64,000 bases of DNA. It comes from CAWARU01 sp963805795 (lineage in GTDB: Bacteria > Pseudomonadota > Gammaproteobacteria > UBA6186 > Azoamicaceae). The stretch lies in contig CAWDVG010000004.1 of assembly GCA_963805795.1 (NCBI GenBank), positions 310,001 to 374,000 of the forward strand. The letters run 5' to 3'. A program made the translations under genes and the position numbers. Every line of letters starts with the position of its first letter. Within the stretch, counting starts at the first letter, position 1. This document shows positions 1-7,024 of this stretch, one piece after another. Under the pieces are notes generated by a model, which saw only the letters and a list, made by a program, of their open reading frames with translations, was not told the DNA's origin and made no database searches.

Positions 1-51
1 GAATACTATTTTGATGAAGCAGCTGAACCCAAAGGACTCGTTTTTTCATAA
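1..51 (+). CDS. 3' end of an unidentified gene (partial)
   Basis: The first 17 codons are open and end in TAA at 49-51, reading EYYFDEAAEPKGLVFS. The gene begins before the window and too little remains to identify it. It lies upstream of a short ORF in the same direction, inside ICE-type DNA, so it is probably an ICE gene. It could be a chance reading frame. Confidence 0.3.
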   Translation, partial: EYYFDEAAEPKGLVFS

Positions 52-94
52 TTAAGGAAATCAACAATATTTATAGCGTTGCAGAGCAAGGATA

Positions 95-256
95 ATGTCA
101 AGTAAACTTATTGCATCGGGATGTGTTATAGGTATGACTTTATTGGATGCCGCGTTTGGTTTTGCTATTGAAGCATTCGTTGCAGCTGCCTCAAGTCAAC
201 CTACCACAATTATTTTTCAACAATCTCAATTCATGCAAACCAAAAATCCTTTTTAG
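95..256 (+). CDS. Small hydrophobic protein, 53 aa, unknown
   Basis: An ATG at 95 follows a purine-rich AAGGAT at a workable ribosome-binding distance, and the frame runs 53 codons to TAG at 254-256. The N-terminal 30 residues are rich in Gly, Ala, Leu and Phe and could form a membrane segment or signal; the C-terminus is polar (QQSQFMQTKNPF). Its 3' end overlaps the 3' end of the convergent DUF4238 gene by 26 bp. I do not recognise a family. It may be a truncated ICE protein cut where the cargo block at 231-1944 joins. Confidence 0.3.
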   Translation: MSSKLIASGCVIGMTLLDAAFGFAIEAFVAAASSQPTTIIFQQSQFMQTKNPF

Positions 257-1094
257 TATTTACATTTACTATAAAATGCTCATTACAAAAGAAGCGAGTT
301 CTTCTGTTGAATTCATCCACCATTTCTTCATTAGCCTCTACATATGAATATTTACATGATTCTCTCAAAACATTGCTCCAGAAAAAAATTGCAAGTCGCT
401 TTGGTGAGATAGGCAAAGTAATTTCAATACTTGGACAGCCAAGCGCAGGATATTCACTAGTATATAGAGGATCGAAAATTACACATGGATGATCAGAAGT
501 AATAAACCCAGGATGGGTAGTTGTACATACGATATGCATATTCATTTTCACTAAAATTTTCGATGTAATTTCTGAAGCTGGAAATAATATACTCTGAATC
601 GGCTCACTCACTATTTTTATTACTTCTCCACGGCTCAATGAATTCTCTCCACTTGACTTTCGTAGCGGTAACAGTGCTGAAAAAGAATTTTCAGCCTGAT
701 CATTCATTACATTTAAAATATGTTCCCACTGATTTTTTTCATTATCCCTGTAGACTTTGGTTCGGTATCGCATTACTGAAATAAATACTACCAAAGCTGA
801 TATGTCTTCACTTGTTAAATCTTGACTTGAGTCCACTTTACTTCGAACTTTACTGAAATCTTTTTCAATGATAGCCAATCTTTTCTCGAGCGTTATATCT
901 CTTGATCCACCAGGCCCTTCTTTGGTATAAAAATCAGATTCACAAAACATACTATTTTTAGGGGATTTAGTTCCATACAAACTACCGTCTTTAGCATAAA
1001 CCCAAATTTGACCTTCTCGACCTTTTGGCAGGTCTAGATCAACCCAAGCTTTAAGATAAGATGCCGGATTCCAATGTTGATTTTTATTTTCCAT
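231..1094 (-). CDS. DUF4238 domain protein
   Basis: A 287-aa protein starting at ATG 1094. The N-terminus (NQHWNPASYLKAWVD) fits the start of DUF4238 proteins, which typically begin with a Q-H-x-[VI]-P-x-x-[YF]-L-[KR] pattern. Towards the C-terminus it has TSDHPCVIFDP and EITLPISPKRLAIFF, also typical of the family. Family members are about 250-350 aa, often on mobile or defence islands, with unknown activity. Its start overlaps the end of the upstream DUF2971-like gene by 11 bp, so the two are probably one transcript. It is AT-rich accessory cargo. No function is claimed. Confidence 0.7.
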   Translation of the reverse strand: MENKNQHWNPASYLKAWVDLDLPKGREGQIWVYAKDGSLYGTKSPKNSMFCESDFYTKEGPGGSRDITLEKRLAIIEKDFSKVRSKVDSSQDLTSEDISALVVFISVMRYRTKVYRDNEKNQWEHILNVMNDQAENSFSALLPLRKSSGENSLSRGEVIKIVSEPIQSILFPASEITSKILVKMNMHIVCTTTHPGFITSDHPCVIFDPLYTSEYPALGCPSIEITLPISPKRLAIFFWSNVLRESCKYSYVEANEEMVDEFNRRTRFFCNEHFIVNVNTKKDFWFA

Positions 1095-1944
1095 GGTAAT
1101 CTTCGCACAATAAATTATTTCTAATGCCAGATTTTTTTATTATAATATTATTTAATTCTTCCTGTGAAAAATACCTTCTCAATTTTGAATATATTTTCTC
1201 CTTTGTTGCTTCAAGATTATTATTTGCTCCTATCAAAATTTCCCTAACATGCATTAAAGAAAAAGGATCACTCAAAAGATAGGGGTTATATTCATTATCA
1301 TAAAATATTAAATCATCAGATATCCTAAGATCCTCAGATATGCCAATATCCTGTGTATAAAGCCTATATTCATTCTCAATCACATAACATTCATTAAGCG
1401 TTTTTGGTAACTGTGGTATCAGTTTCGAATAAACATCTATAATGCATTCCTGATATTTTTTAGGATCGTCTACCTTATCTAGATGAATAAGAATTTTTGA
1501 AACAGAGTCTGCAAGCTTATAAAGAGTTTCCTTTCCATAAGATACTTTCATTATGCCATTAAAGGGAATATTTCTATCCCATGAATAGGGCTTCTCTTCC
1601 AAATATCCTTTATCCAACCGTATAGCAAAACCATTTTTTTTCCCACCAAATCTTTTCCATAATTCAGGATCGTCTTCGCTTAAAGAAAATGATAAGGTAA
1701 AAAATCTTAATTTTTCTACATAATATTCGAAGCATTTGCCAAACGTCTCCAATTCTCCTAGTGGGTATTTTAATTTTTTGTTCCAATATTTAATTCGATC
1801 CCGTAATACACACATAGACTCAGAAACTTCGTCATTTTTATCAAGATACATCCTTAATTTTTTTTCCTTTACGATATTAACTAAGTTATCCAGATAGTGT
1901 GTATAATGATACACATCTGTAATCAATGACTGGTGGAACGACAA
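1084..1944 (-). CDS. DUF2971-like protein, start replaced by an ICE junction
   Basis: About 286 aa. The N-terminal VYHYTHYLDNLVNIVKEKKL and central FTLSFSLSEDDPELWKRFGG followed by GFAIRLD match the DUF2971 layout: a short N-terminal segment, a 'sLs....W..yg...G..i.fd' core, and a C-terminal 'eilIGan' strand. There is no ATG at the 5' end; the frame opens with TTG at 1944 and further TTG/GTG codons follow at 1926 and 1914. The 5' end lies in DNA that also encodes the end of the truncated TraE frame, so the gene was probably joined here by recombination. It is coupled to the DUF4238 gene downstream. Activity unknown. Confidence 0.6.
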   Translation of the reverse strand: MSFHQSLITDVYHYTHYLDNLVNIVKEKKLRMYLDKNDEVSESMCVLRDRIKYWNKKLKYPLGELETFGKCFEYYVEKLRFFTLSFSLSEDDPELWKRFGGKKNGFAIRLDKGYLEEKPYSWDRNIPFNGIMKVSYGKETLYKLADSVSKILIHLDKVDDPKKYQECIIDVYSKLIPQLPKTLNECYVIENEYRLYTQDIGISEDLRISDDLIFYDNEYNPYLLSDPFSLMHVREILIGANNNLEATKEKIYSKLRRYFSQEELNNIIIKKSGIRNNLLCEDYHGK

Positions 1945-2086
1945 TGACGCGTTCTTTTCCTATCTGATAAAACAAAGACAAGCCCATCAGCACATTGAGA
2001 AAAGCTGAGACGCAAGTGACTAACAACAACCGGTTGCGCTGTAATAAAGTCAAATTAAAAGCATTTACCAATGTTTGTGCTTTCAC
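1886..2086 (-). pseudogene. traE: traE, 5' fragment (conjugation apparatus)
   Basis: The 66-aa frame starts with 54 residues typical of F-type TraE: a polar start, one transmembrane helix (LLLVTCVSAFLNVLMGLSLFY) and the ERVIVVPPVI motif. After PPVID the homology stops and the frame runs into unrelated DNA of the DUF2971-like gene. Intact TraE is about 190 aa, so two thirds are missing. TraE is a type IV secretion core component next to TraL. Start at ATG 2086 overlaps the traL stop by 4 bp, the usual coupled arrangement. The break, near 1925, shows that this ICE copy lost its transfer genes here or was rearranged. Confidence 0.75.
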
Positions 2087-2373
2087 CCGATAAACTCCCG
2101 AATGTGTGAAGGGGGCAGTGTTTTATATCGTTTGCCACTCCAAGGTGAAAACCAATATAAACCTACTTTTGTCAAATCTCCTTGGGGGCTTTTTTGTAAT
2201 GAGCGCATCATCTGTACTGCAACAATTCCTGCAATAAAGGCAAACACAATCGAAAAAATAATTCCGATGACCGCGACAATTGAGACAAACAAGGACACTT
2301 CATTCCAAGTCCAGAACGCTACACGATCGGGTTGGCTCAAGTATCGCGGGATGGCGGGTATTTCTTTCTCCAT
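2083..2373 (-). CDS. traL: TraL, type IV conjugation pilus assembly protein
   Basis: 96 aa, the usual length. It begins IPRYLSQPDRVAFWTWNE, the conserved TraL N-terminus, followed by two adjoining hydrophobic segments (about residues 27-55) and a C-terminal GLYWFSPWSGKRYKTLPPS block. TraL is an inner-membrane protein of F-type secretion systems. It lies between traA and the traE fragment in the canonical A-L-E order; its stop overlaps the traE start. With traE cut, this copy cannot support conjugation by itself. Confidence 0.85.
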   Translation of the reverse strand: MEKEIPAIPRYLSQPDRVAFWTWNEVSLFVSIVAVIGIIFSIVFAFIAGIVAVQMMRSLQKSPQGDLTKVGLYWFSPWSGKRYKTLPPSHIREFIG

Positions 2374-2383
2374 TGGATTTCCC

Positions 2384-2746
2384 TTAAATCAACATGGTCG
2401 AAGTAAATAAAGCCGGTGCTTTAAAGGCAAAGACCGTAATCACCGCTGATGCTGCCAAAATTTTTAAATTTTGTGCTGCGATAGACCAAGCGAGGCCCAC
2501 TAGTGATGAAACTCCACCAGCAATATAACAACCGGTTTTGGTTAACTTACCGACCTCGGTGGTTAAGGTTGTTAGTTCAGCTAAACGGTCTTGATCGTTT
2601 AAAGCAAAACTCTCGGGACCGTATACAAGCAAACCTAAAAAGAGCAACACAGGCAGAGAAAGCGCAACATAACGCTGAAAGTTGATTTGATGCGCTTTAT
2701 CTAAAACTGCTTGGACCTTAATTGGCAACGGTTTAATTGTGTTCAT
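2384..2746 (-). CDS. traA: TraA-like conjugative pilin
   Basis: 120 aa with the start taken at ATG 2746, because AAAGGAGGA lies 6-9 bases upstream; a longer reading from 2794 would lack such a site. The protein has an N-terminal leader ending near residue 50 (VALSLPVLLFLGLLVYGPESFA), then a short polar stretch and two hydrophobic helices (about 76-92 and 97-116), the layout of F-type prepilin. It directly precedes traL. Primary sequence is weakly conserved in pilins, so the call rests on topology and position. Confidence 0.65.
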   Translation of the reverse strand: MNTIKPLPIKVQAVLDKAHQINFQRYVALSLPVLLFLGLLVYGPESFALNDQDRLAELTTLTTEVGKLTKTGCYIAGGVSSLVGLAWSIAAQNLKILAASAVITVFAFKAPALFTSTMLI

Positions 2747-2747
2747 A

Positions 2748-3398
2748 TCATTCCTCCTTTTTTCGTGAATGGGGTAATTGACGCATAATTTCATGAATGG
2801 ATTGGCTTAAATGTTGGATCTCCAAAAGTTTATCTCCACCATGACGTATCACTTCAACTGCTTTGCAAGCATCTCCAATCAACAATGGAACTGCCGTTTC
2901 AAAACCATTTTTGGTATTCTCTTGCTCAGAAATGCCGCAGAGATATCTTGGATAGCGACTGGGTTGTTTCAGCACATAGCCCATATAACGTTTTTGAAAT
3001 TCGTTGGCGTAAAAAGGAAGGCCATCATTTTTAATCGCACATAATTTGACCCAACCACCCATGTCATCAATGACGGCATGAATGATCCCATCATCAAAGG
3101 CCACACTTTCATAACGACCCACTTGAATCATTGCTTTTTCGACTTTAGCCCAAGCTTGCAGTGCTTTGGTTTCTCCGCTGCCCTCGATATATCGCACGAC
3201 ATCTGCTGGTTTTGGAAAAAATTGTCCCTTATCTGGATTATGAACATGGGCTTGAAATGCGCGTTGCACATCTTGTAATTCGTAGTTTTTCAAAGCCCGC
3301 CAATAAATATCCGTTAGCTGCGCTGAGATGGTTTTACCGTAGAGTTCACCAACCCCTGCCATCATGGTGGTGAATTTTGAAATATCATGCGCTTCCAT
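2748..3398 (-). CDS. DUF6475-type ICE protein
   Basis: 216 aa. The N-terminus (tMMAGVGELYGKTISAQLTDIYWRAL followed by DVQRAFQAHVHNPDKGQFFPKPADVVRYI) is the conserved core of DUF6475, seen next to replication-like genes in phages and ICEs of Legionella-like bacteria. Function is not established; the 'xGxFFPKPADVV' pattern recalls replication loader-type proteins. It overlaps the upstream gene by 14 bp and ends one base before the traA start, so it belongs to the leftward operon led by the HTH-ParB regulator. Confidence 0.6.
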   Translation of the reverse strand: MEAHDISKFTTMMAGVGELYGKTISAQLTDIYWRALKNYELQDVQRAFQAHVHNPDKGQFFPKPADVVRYIEGSGETKALQAWAKVEKAMIQVGRYESVAFDDGIIHAVIDDMGGWVKLCAIKNDGLPFYANEFQKRYMGYVLKQPSRYPRYLCGISEQENTKNGFETAVPLLIGDACKAVEVIRHGGDKLLEIQHLSQSIHEIMRQLPHSRKKEE

Positions 3399-4329
3399 GG
3401 ACGGCTTCCTCTGCTGCTATGGTTTTTTGCATCCAATCCTGCAAGGTCTGCACATTTGCTTGACTGCGTCTATCTGCATCGCTTAATCGTTTTGGTGGAT
3501 TTTGGGCGTTGTGAATAAAGCGATCAATTTGATCTGCGTCTCGTAAAATCAGATTCAAGCCATCGTAACGTTGTCCCCTATCGTTATCGCCGATGTTGTG
3601 GGGGGTGAGACTACAACCTTGGATAGCCTCACAAAGTTCAATTTCGCTGTAACCAAACTTCAAGGCTTTTCGAATAATGCTCTTGCGTTTGCCATCCAGT
3701 TTTGAAGTAGGGTGGCCCATGATTTTTTTCCAATACTCAAAAATTTTTTGGATGGGTTCTTCATCCCGCTGTCGAATCGAAGATTCGACAATATGATCTC
3801 TCTTCCCTTCTCTTCCTTTCCTTTCTCTTCCCTTCCCTTCCCCACTACCATGTTGCGTTTGCGTAGTTGACGCGTCATCTACGTGTGGCGCACGCGTAAA
3901 ACAGCCGTCAATAACAGTTCCTCTTTCGAGAAGTAACTCTTTATTTTGATTTAAATATTTGTTATTCCGATAAATCACTTCCTCGATAGAGGGGAGTTCG
4001 CTTTCATGTTCTCTACCATTGATTATTTGATGATTCTCCCAAGAGGGGATCCATCCATAAATCTCACCTCGACTTATATCTTCATACTTTTGGATATACC
4101 CATGCTCACGAAAGAGTTCTAAGATTTGTCCAATATCGACATCGTCATAAGGCATCATGTCGAGTTTTAAGCGTCTCGGTTGCCAACGAAAACGGCCCCT
4201 TCGATCACAACAGGTAAATAAAGCGATATAAGCTAGCCTTATGGGAAGCTGATATTTCATTTCAATTTCAAATAATCCTTCATGGCTAAATAATTCCGGT
4301 TTAACTGACCGGATCCTTGCTGTCATCAT
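3385..4329 (-). CDS. Phage/ICE replication-like protein
   Basis: 314 aa. Residues 1-120 (ARIRSVKPELFSHEGLFE, RLAYIALFTCCDRRGRFRW, LELFREHGYI, WENHQIINGRE) match the winged-helix N-terminal region of phage-type replication proteins of the O/DnaD-like group. A Lys/Arg/Glu/Gly low-complexity linker follows at about 165-180. The C-terminal part (IFEYWKKIMGHPTSKLDGKR) resembles the conserved C-terminus of such proteins. It sits between the HTH-ParB regulator (4-bp ATGA overlap at its start) and the DUF6475 protein. It probably helps initiate replication of the excised element; inference from family and position. The linker DNA is an uninterrupted polypyrimidine tract, listed separately. Confidence 0.5.
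   Translation of the reverse strand: MMTARIRSVKPELFSHEGLFEIEMKYQLPIRLAYIALFTCCDRRGRFRWQPRRLKLDMMPYDDVDIGQILELFREHGYIQKYEDISRGEIYGWIPSWENHQIINGREHESELPSIEEVIYRNNKYLNQNKELLLERGTVIDGCFTRAPHVDDASTTQTQHGSGEGKGRERKGREGKRDHIVESSIRQRDEEPIQKIFEYWKKIMGHPTSKLDGKRKSIIRKALKFGYSEIELCEAIQGCSLTPHNIGDNDRGQRYDGLNLILRDADQIDRFIHNAQNPPKRLSDADRRSQANVQTLQDWMQKTIAAEEAVHGSA
3797..3843. other. 47-bp pure polypyrimidine tract within the replication-like gene
   Basis: The + strand from 3797 to 3843 contains only C and T, in short repeats of CTTCC and CTTTC. On the coding strand it is all purine and encodes the Lys/Arg/Glu/Gly linker. Such tracts can form triplex (H-DNA) and are easily melted, and lambdoid phages place their origin inside the O gene linker. 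An origin here is therefore a reasonable hypothesis, not shown. Confidence 0.45.
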
Positions 4330-5189
4330 GGTTGTACTCCTACTAATTTCAGTTGTTCATGGTTCGATTGGGGCTTCTTTAATCCGGCAACCTTCTTTTC
4401 TGCCGTTGCGATAGTTATTTCTTTGCGATCCATCAAATCGATTAATGATTGGGTTCCTTTTAAACACACGTACCTAGCACGATGATAAGTGCCTTTACCA
4501 AAACCAATGAGTTTGGAAATATAAATATCGACTCTGCCAACTTCGTCCCATCTGGGACGAAGTTGTTGGATATCTTTAGAAGACTCTTGGTTAATTCGGT
4601 TAGATTTTTTTAGATCGTTCCTTTTACCTTGTCGATGTCCCAACATTTGTTCTAATCGCAAACCGATAGCAACGCGTTCACTAATACTGAACTCAATATT
4701 TGTGTTTTGAAGAGATCTATCCCCTAACAACAAGGCTTCTAAATCCAAAATCGTGACTTGGATTTTATTAAAGCCCATTGATTTAAACATCTCTATTTGC
4801 CCTAATCCAGTTATTAGGATGCCATCCGTACCTACCAGAATTGGCCGATCGGGTTTCTGGCATATTGAATAGGATTGCGTTCCGATTTGAATTTCATCTA
4901 ATTCCATATTGACTGGTAACAATGTTTCTTTTGAACGCAGGCGCCGCATAACCTGGTTAGTCATTTCTGTATAAGGCGATAAACGTTCAACACTCACGTG
5001 AGTAAATTCTTCTGTTAAGACAGCAAACTCGTAAGGCATGTCAATATCGGGTTGATTCACCCAATTACTGGCTCGAGTTCGACTCACTTTAAGACGTTCA
5101 CTATAGGCTTTTACTCCACCACAAAATCGCATAGCTTCAAGCAAAGCTCTCCGCCGAATTTCAATTTTGTTGCCTACACTAACAGACAT
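4326..5189 (-). CDS. YdaS-type HTH fused to ParB-like protein (ICE regulator/partition)
   Basis: 287 aa. Residues 15-60 (ALLEAMRFCGGVKAYSERLKVSRTRASNWVNQ) form a YdaS/Cro-like helix-turn-helix with the usual 'WVNQPDIDMPYEFAVLTE' continuation. Residues 95-150 resemble the ParB N-terminal region (LDEIQIG, PILVGTDGILITGLGQIEM, VTILDLEALLLGD). Residues 165-270 look like the ParB central DNA-binding region (SERVAIGLRLEQMLGHRQGKR, then VDIYISKLIGFGKGTYHRARYV, LIDLMDRKEITIATAEKKVAGL). No ParA gene is seen. It heads the leftward ICE operon. A perfect palindrome lies inside the gene at codons for LRPRWDEV and an identical one lies upstream, so autoregulation or plasmid-like partition is likely. The exact role is inferred. 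Confidence 0.6.
   Translation of the reverse strand: MSVSVGNKIEIRRRALLEAMRFCGGVKAYSERLKVSRTRASNWVNQPDIDMPYEFAVLTEEFTHVSVERLSPYTEMTNQVMRRLRSKETLLPVNMELDEIQIGTQSYSICQKPDRPILVGTDGILITGLGQIEMFKSMGFNKIQVTILDLEALLLGDRSLQNTNIEFSISERVAIGLRLEQMLGHRQGKRNDLKKSNRINQESSKDIQQLRPRWDEVGRVDIYISKLIGFGKGTYHRARYVCLKGTQSLIDLMDRKEITIATAEKKVAGLKKPQSNHEQLKLVGVQP
4539..4564. repeat. Perfect 26-bp palindrome, copy 1 (inside the HTH-ParB gene)
   Basis: Two 12-bp arms, AACTTCGTCCCA and its exact reverse complement, separated by TC. It lies in the coding region of the HTH-ParB protein. An identical core occurs at 5497-5522. A parS-like or operator site for the protein encoded around it is the simplest explanation. Confidence 0.8.
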
Positions 5190-5295
5190 CTACAAAGTCC
5201 CATAACGCATAAAGATTTGATTGAAAATCTATTCCCATTTTTTGGAATTGATCTTTCAAATCACCTTGTGTTTTTTTAGCGTAGCGAAGAAACGC

Positions 5296-5309
5296 GACAA
5301 CGAGTTGTC
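5296..5309. promoter_or_regulatory. Operator-like palindrome GACAAC-GA-GTTGTC
   Basis: A perfect inverted repeat with 6-bp arms and a 2-bp centre, 107 bp upstream of the HTH-ParB start. The same arms occur at 11690-11703, upstream of the csrA-xis-int module, and with one change at 25426-25439, upstream of the second integrase. The shape fits a Cro/CI-type operator. The binding protein is unknown; the HTH-ParB proteins are the obvious candidates. Confidence 0.5.
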
Positions 5310-5495
5310 CATTTTTAATTTTTTTGTTTAAATATAAAACTTTTAAATGGCCCACTTATTTAAGATAATAATGTTTATTCATATCAGTAGTCTGTATAGA
5401 TATGTAAAATGAAAATAAAAACAATATTGTCTCAATGCTTGTCATAGAAGGCGCACATTTAAGGCAAATAGGGAGGATTAGGGCTCTAAAGACCC

Positions 5496-5523
5496 TAACT
5501 TCGTCCCAGATGGGACGAAGTTA
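5496..5523. repeat. Perfect palindrome, copy 2 (upstream of the HTH-ParB gene)
   Basis: Arms TAACTTCGTCCCA and its exact reverse complement around a GA centre. The central 26 bp are identical to the copy inside the regulator gene at 4539-4564 (opposite orientation of the two centre bases), 958 bp away. It is intergenic, so coding constraint cannot explain it. Confidence 0.85.
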
Positions 5524-5644
5524 AAAAGTAATAAAATAACTTTTATACATCCAAAGTTCCACTTGAATGCAAGACCACCACAGATAACCAAACTGTTTTT
5601 AATTTAAAACGGGGCAATTATTGCAGGTTTAAAAAGACTGATTG

Positions 5645-6457
5645 CTAGAATTTTTCTGGCATGCAAACAATCTTGGCAGCATCTGGCAGTGAAATCTGAT
5701 TTTGATCTACCCTTTGGATGATCGAGGGACTACCTTTGAAATAAACCATTTTGGCTTGGGCATAATCCATCTCGTTTTCAAAACCAACCATGTGAGCAAT
5801 TTCTTTTAGGTATCTCCCACTCACCTCGTTGCATTTGCGATAAGGTCCTTCTTTTGTCTTAAACATCAAAATGCAAGGCGATTTTTTAGAACTATCGGAG
5901 CAATTTGAAATCAATTGCTCTAGCCTCAAACCCATCAACACTTGTTCACTGATCAGAAAACTAAAATTGAAATCTTTGAGTGTCTTAATTCCAAGTAATA
6001 GAGAGCTTGGATCTAAGACTAATACCGTAGCTTTTTTTAATTTTGAAATTTTTAAGGACTCTAATTGTTTAAGCCCTGAGATTAATACTTTATCTGTCCC
6101 AATAATAATTGAACGATCCGGATTAATGTATCGAGTATAAGGATAGTTATCAATTATTATATCATCCAATGATACTAGTGTGGGGATTAATCGGCTAAGA
6201 CCTGGCGACCCTCTAAGAGCTTTGTTTATTGACTCTGTAAAAGGCGATAAACGTTCAATACTCACGCCCGTCATACTTTCCGCTAATACCGCATATTCAT
6301 AGGGGATACTGATCTCGGGCTTATTACACCAATTACTGACTCGCGTACGATTGATTTTTAGACGTTCACTAAAAACTCTAACACCCCCACAAAATTTTAT
6401 AGCTTCCAATAATGCGTGTTGGCGAATTTTTTGTTTGTTCGACCGGTCCATAGCCAT
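5645..6457 (-). CDS. Second YdaS-type HTH / ParB-like protein (paralogue)
   Basis: 270 aa from ATG 6457. This start was chosen over 6463 because GGGAGAA lies 8 bases upstream and because it gives the same 14 residues before the shared ALLEA as in the paralogue at 4326-5189. HTH: ALLEAIKFCGGVRVFSERLKINRTRVSNW. ParB-like parts: LDDIIIDNYPYTRYI, SIIIGTDKVLISGLKQLE, VLVLDPSSLLLG, SEQVLMGLRLEQLI, KEIAHMVGFENEMDYAQAKMV, SIIQRVDQNQISLPDAAKIV. The segment between the last two ParB parts is shorter and lacks the palindrome codons. The two proteins share the whole layout but have diverged strongly, which suggests different DNA targets or a regulator/anti-regulator pair. No ParA is near. Confidence 0.6.
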   Translation of the reverse strand: MAMDRSNKQKIRQHALLEAIKFCGGVRVFSERLKINRTRVSNWCNKPEISIPYEYAVLAESMTGVSIERLSPFTESINKALRGSPGLSRLIPTLVSLDDIIIDNYPYTRYINPDRSIIIGTDKVLISGLKQLESLKISKLKKATVLVLDPSSLLLGIKTLKDFNFSFLISEQVLMGLRLEQLISNCSDSSKKSPCILMFKTKEGPYRKCNEVSGRYLKEIAHMVGFENEMDYAQAKMVYFKGSPSIIQRVDQNQISLPDAAKIVCMPEKF

Positions 6458-6925
6458 TCTCATTTCTCCCTATCCTAGTGCTCACATAATAGTGGACGTA
6501 GTTAAACTTCTAAAAACATATCTATACGTCACACAACCATTAATGAAGTTGATCTACAAACAAATTAAAACCGATATGTTCATCAACTTATTTCTAAATT
6601 AATTAGTTTATTGAGAACCACTTAGCTATCCAGGGAATTCACGAGGGAGCGTTCCATAATCCCCTAGGGGAAGAATTATCTACCTTTTCGACACCAAAAC
6701 ATTGAAATCTACCACTGCATTATTCAATTATTTAAAGGTTTGCCATTACGGAAACAAAAAGCCAATGACTTATTGGCTTTTGACTACCGTGATCTTTCCC
6801 AAAAAATGGAGTGATTGGAAAGCGTTGTAAAGTTTATTGTCCAACATAATACTTTACCCTGTAACATAGTAGTGACATAATATTATTTTCAAAGATAGAG
6901 GGTAGGTCCTTTTGGAGGTTTTGCC
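6458..6925. other. Intergenic region, no complete gene seen
   Basis: About 470 bp. It holds a 12-bp palindrome (TCCCCTAGGGGA, 6660-6671), a terminator-like hairpin (6757-6781), and a 47-codon open stretch on the + strand from about 6668 to TGA at 6808-6810 that includes LPLRKQKANDLLAFDYRDL; this could be a gene remnant but I recognise no family. A ribosome-binding GGAGG precedes the truncated frame at 6926. Confidence 0.4.
6757..6781 (+). terminator. Terminator-like hairpin
   Basis: Stem AAAAGCCAAT paired with ATTGGCTTTT around the loop GACTT: a perfect 10-bp stem starting with an A-run and ending with a T-run, so it could act in both directions. No intact gene ends directly before it, so it may be a leftover of a lost ICE gene or a chance match in a gene remnant. 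Confidence 0.4.
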
Positions 6926-7024
6926 ATGGCAGTATCTAATTTGGAAGTTGCTACGACATTATTAAATCAGACATTCATTCATGCCAATTTTAGTTATTCA
7001 GCTGCATTTTCGCTACATCATTAA
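6926..7024 (+). pseudogene. 5' fragment of an ICE gene
   Basis: ATG at 6926 follows a strong GGAGG (6916-6920) and reads MAVSNLEVATTLLNQTFIHANF before running into the 3' end of the opposite-strand DUF2971 gene; the stop comes after 32 codons. A good ribosome site on so short a frame suggests the start of a longer gene cut by insertion of the DUF2971 segment. Family not recognised. Confidence 0.35.

Larger units (their letters stand above)
5190..5644. other. Regulatory intergenic region between the two HTH-ParB genes
   Basis: 455 bp without a convincing gene. It contains a GACAAC-type palindrome at 5296-5309, a long AT-rich stretch (about 5310-5440) that may hold promoters, a G/A-rich segment near 5460-5495, and the perfect palindrome at 5496-5523. 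It is upstream of the HTH-ParB operon (start 5189) and downstream of the paralogue (end 5645). Confidence 0.6.
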
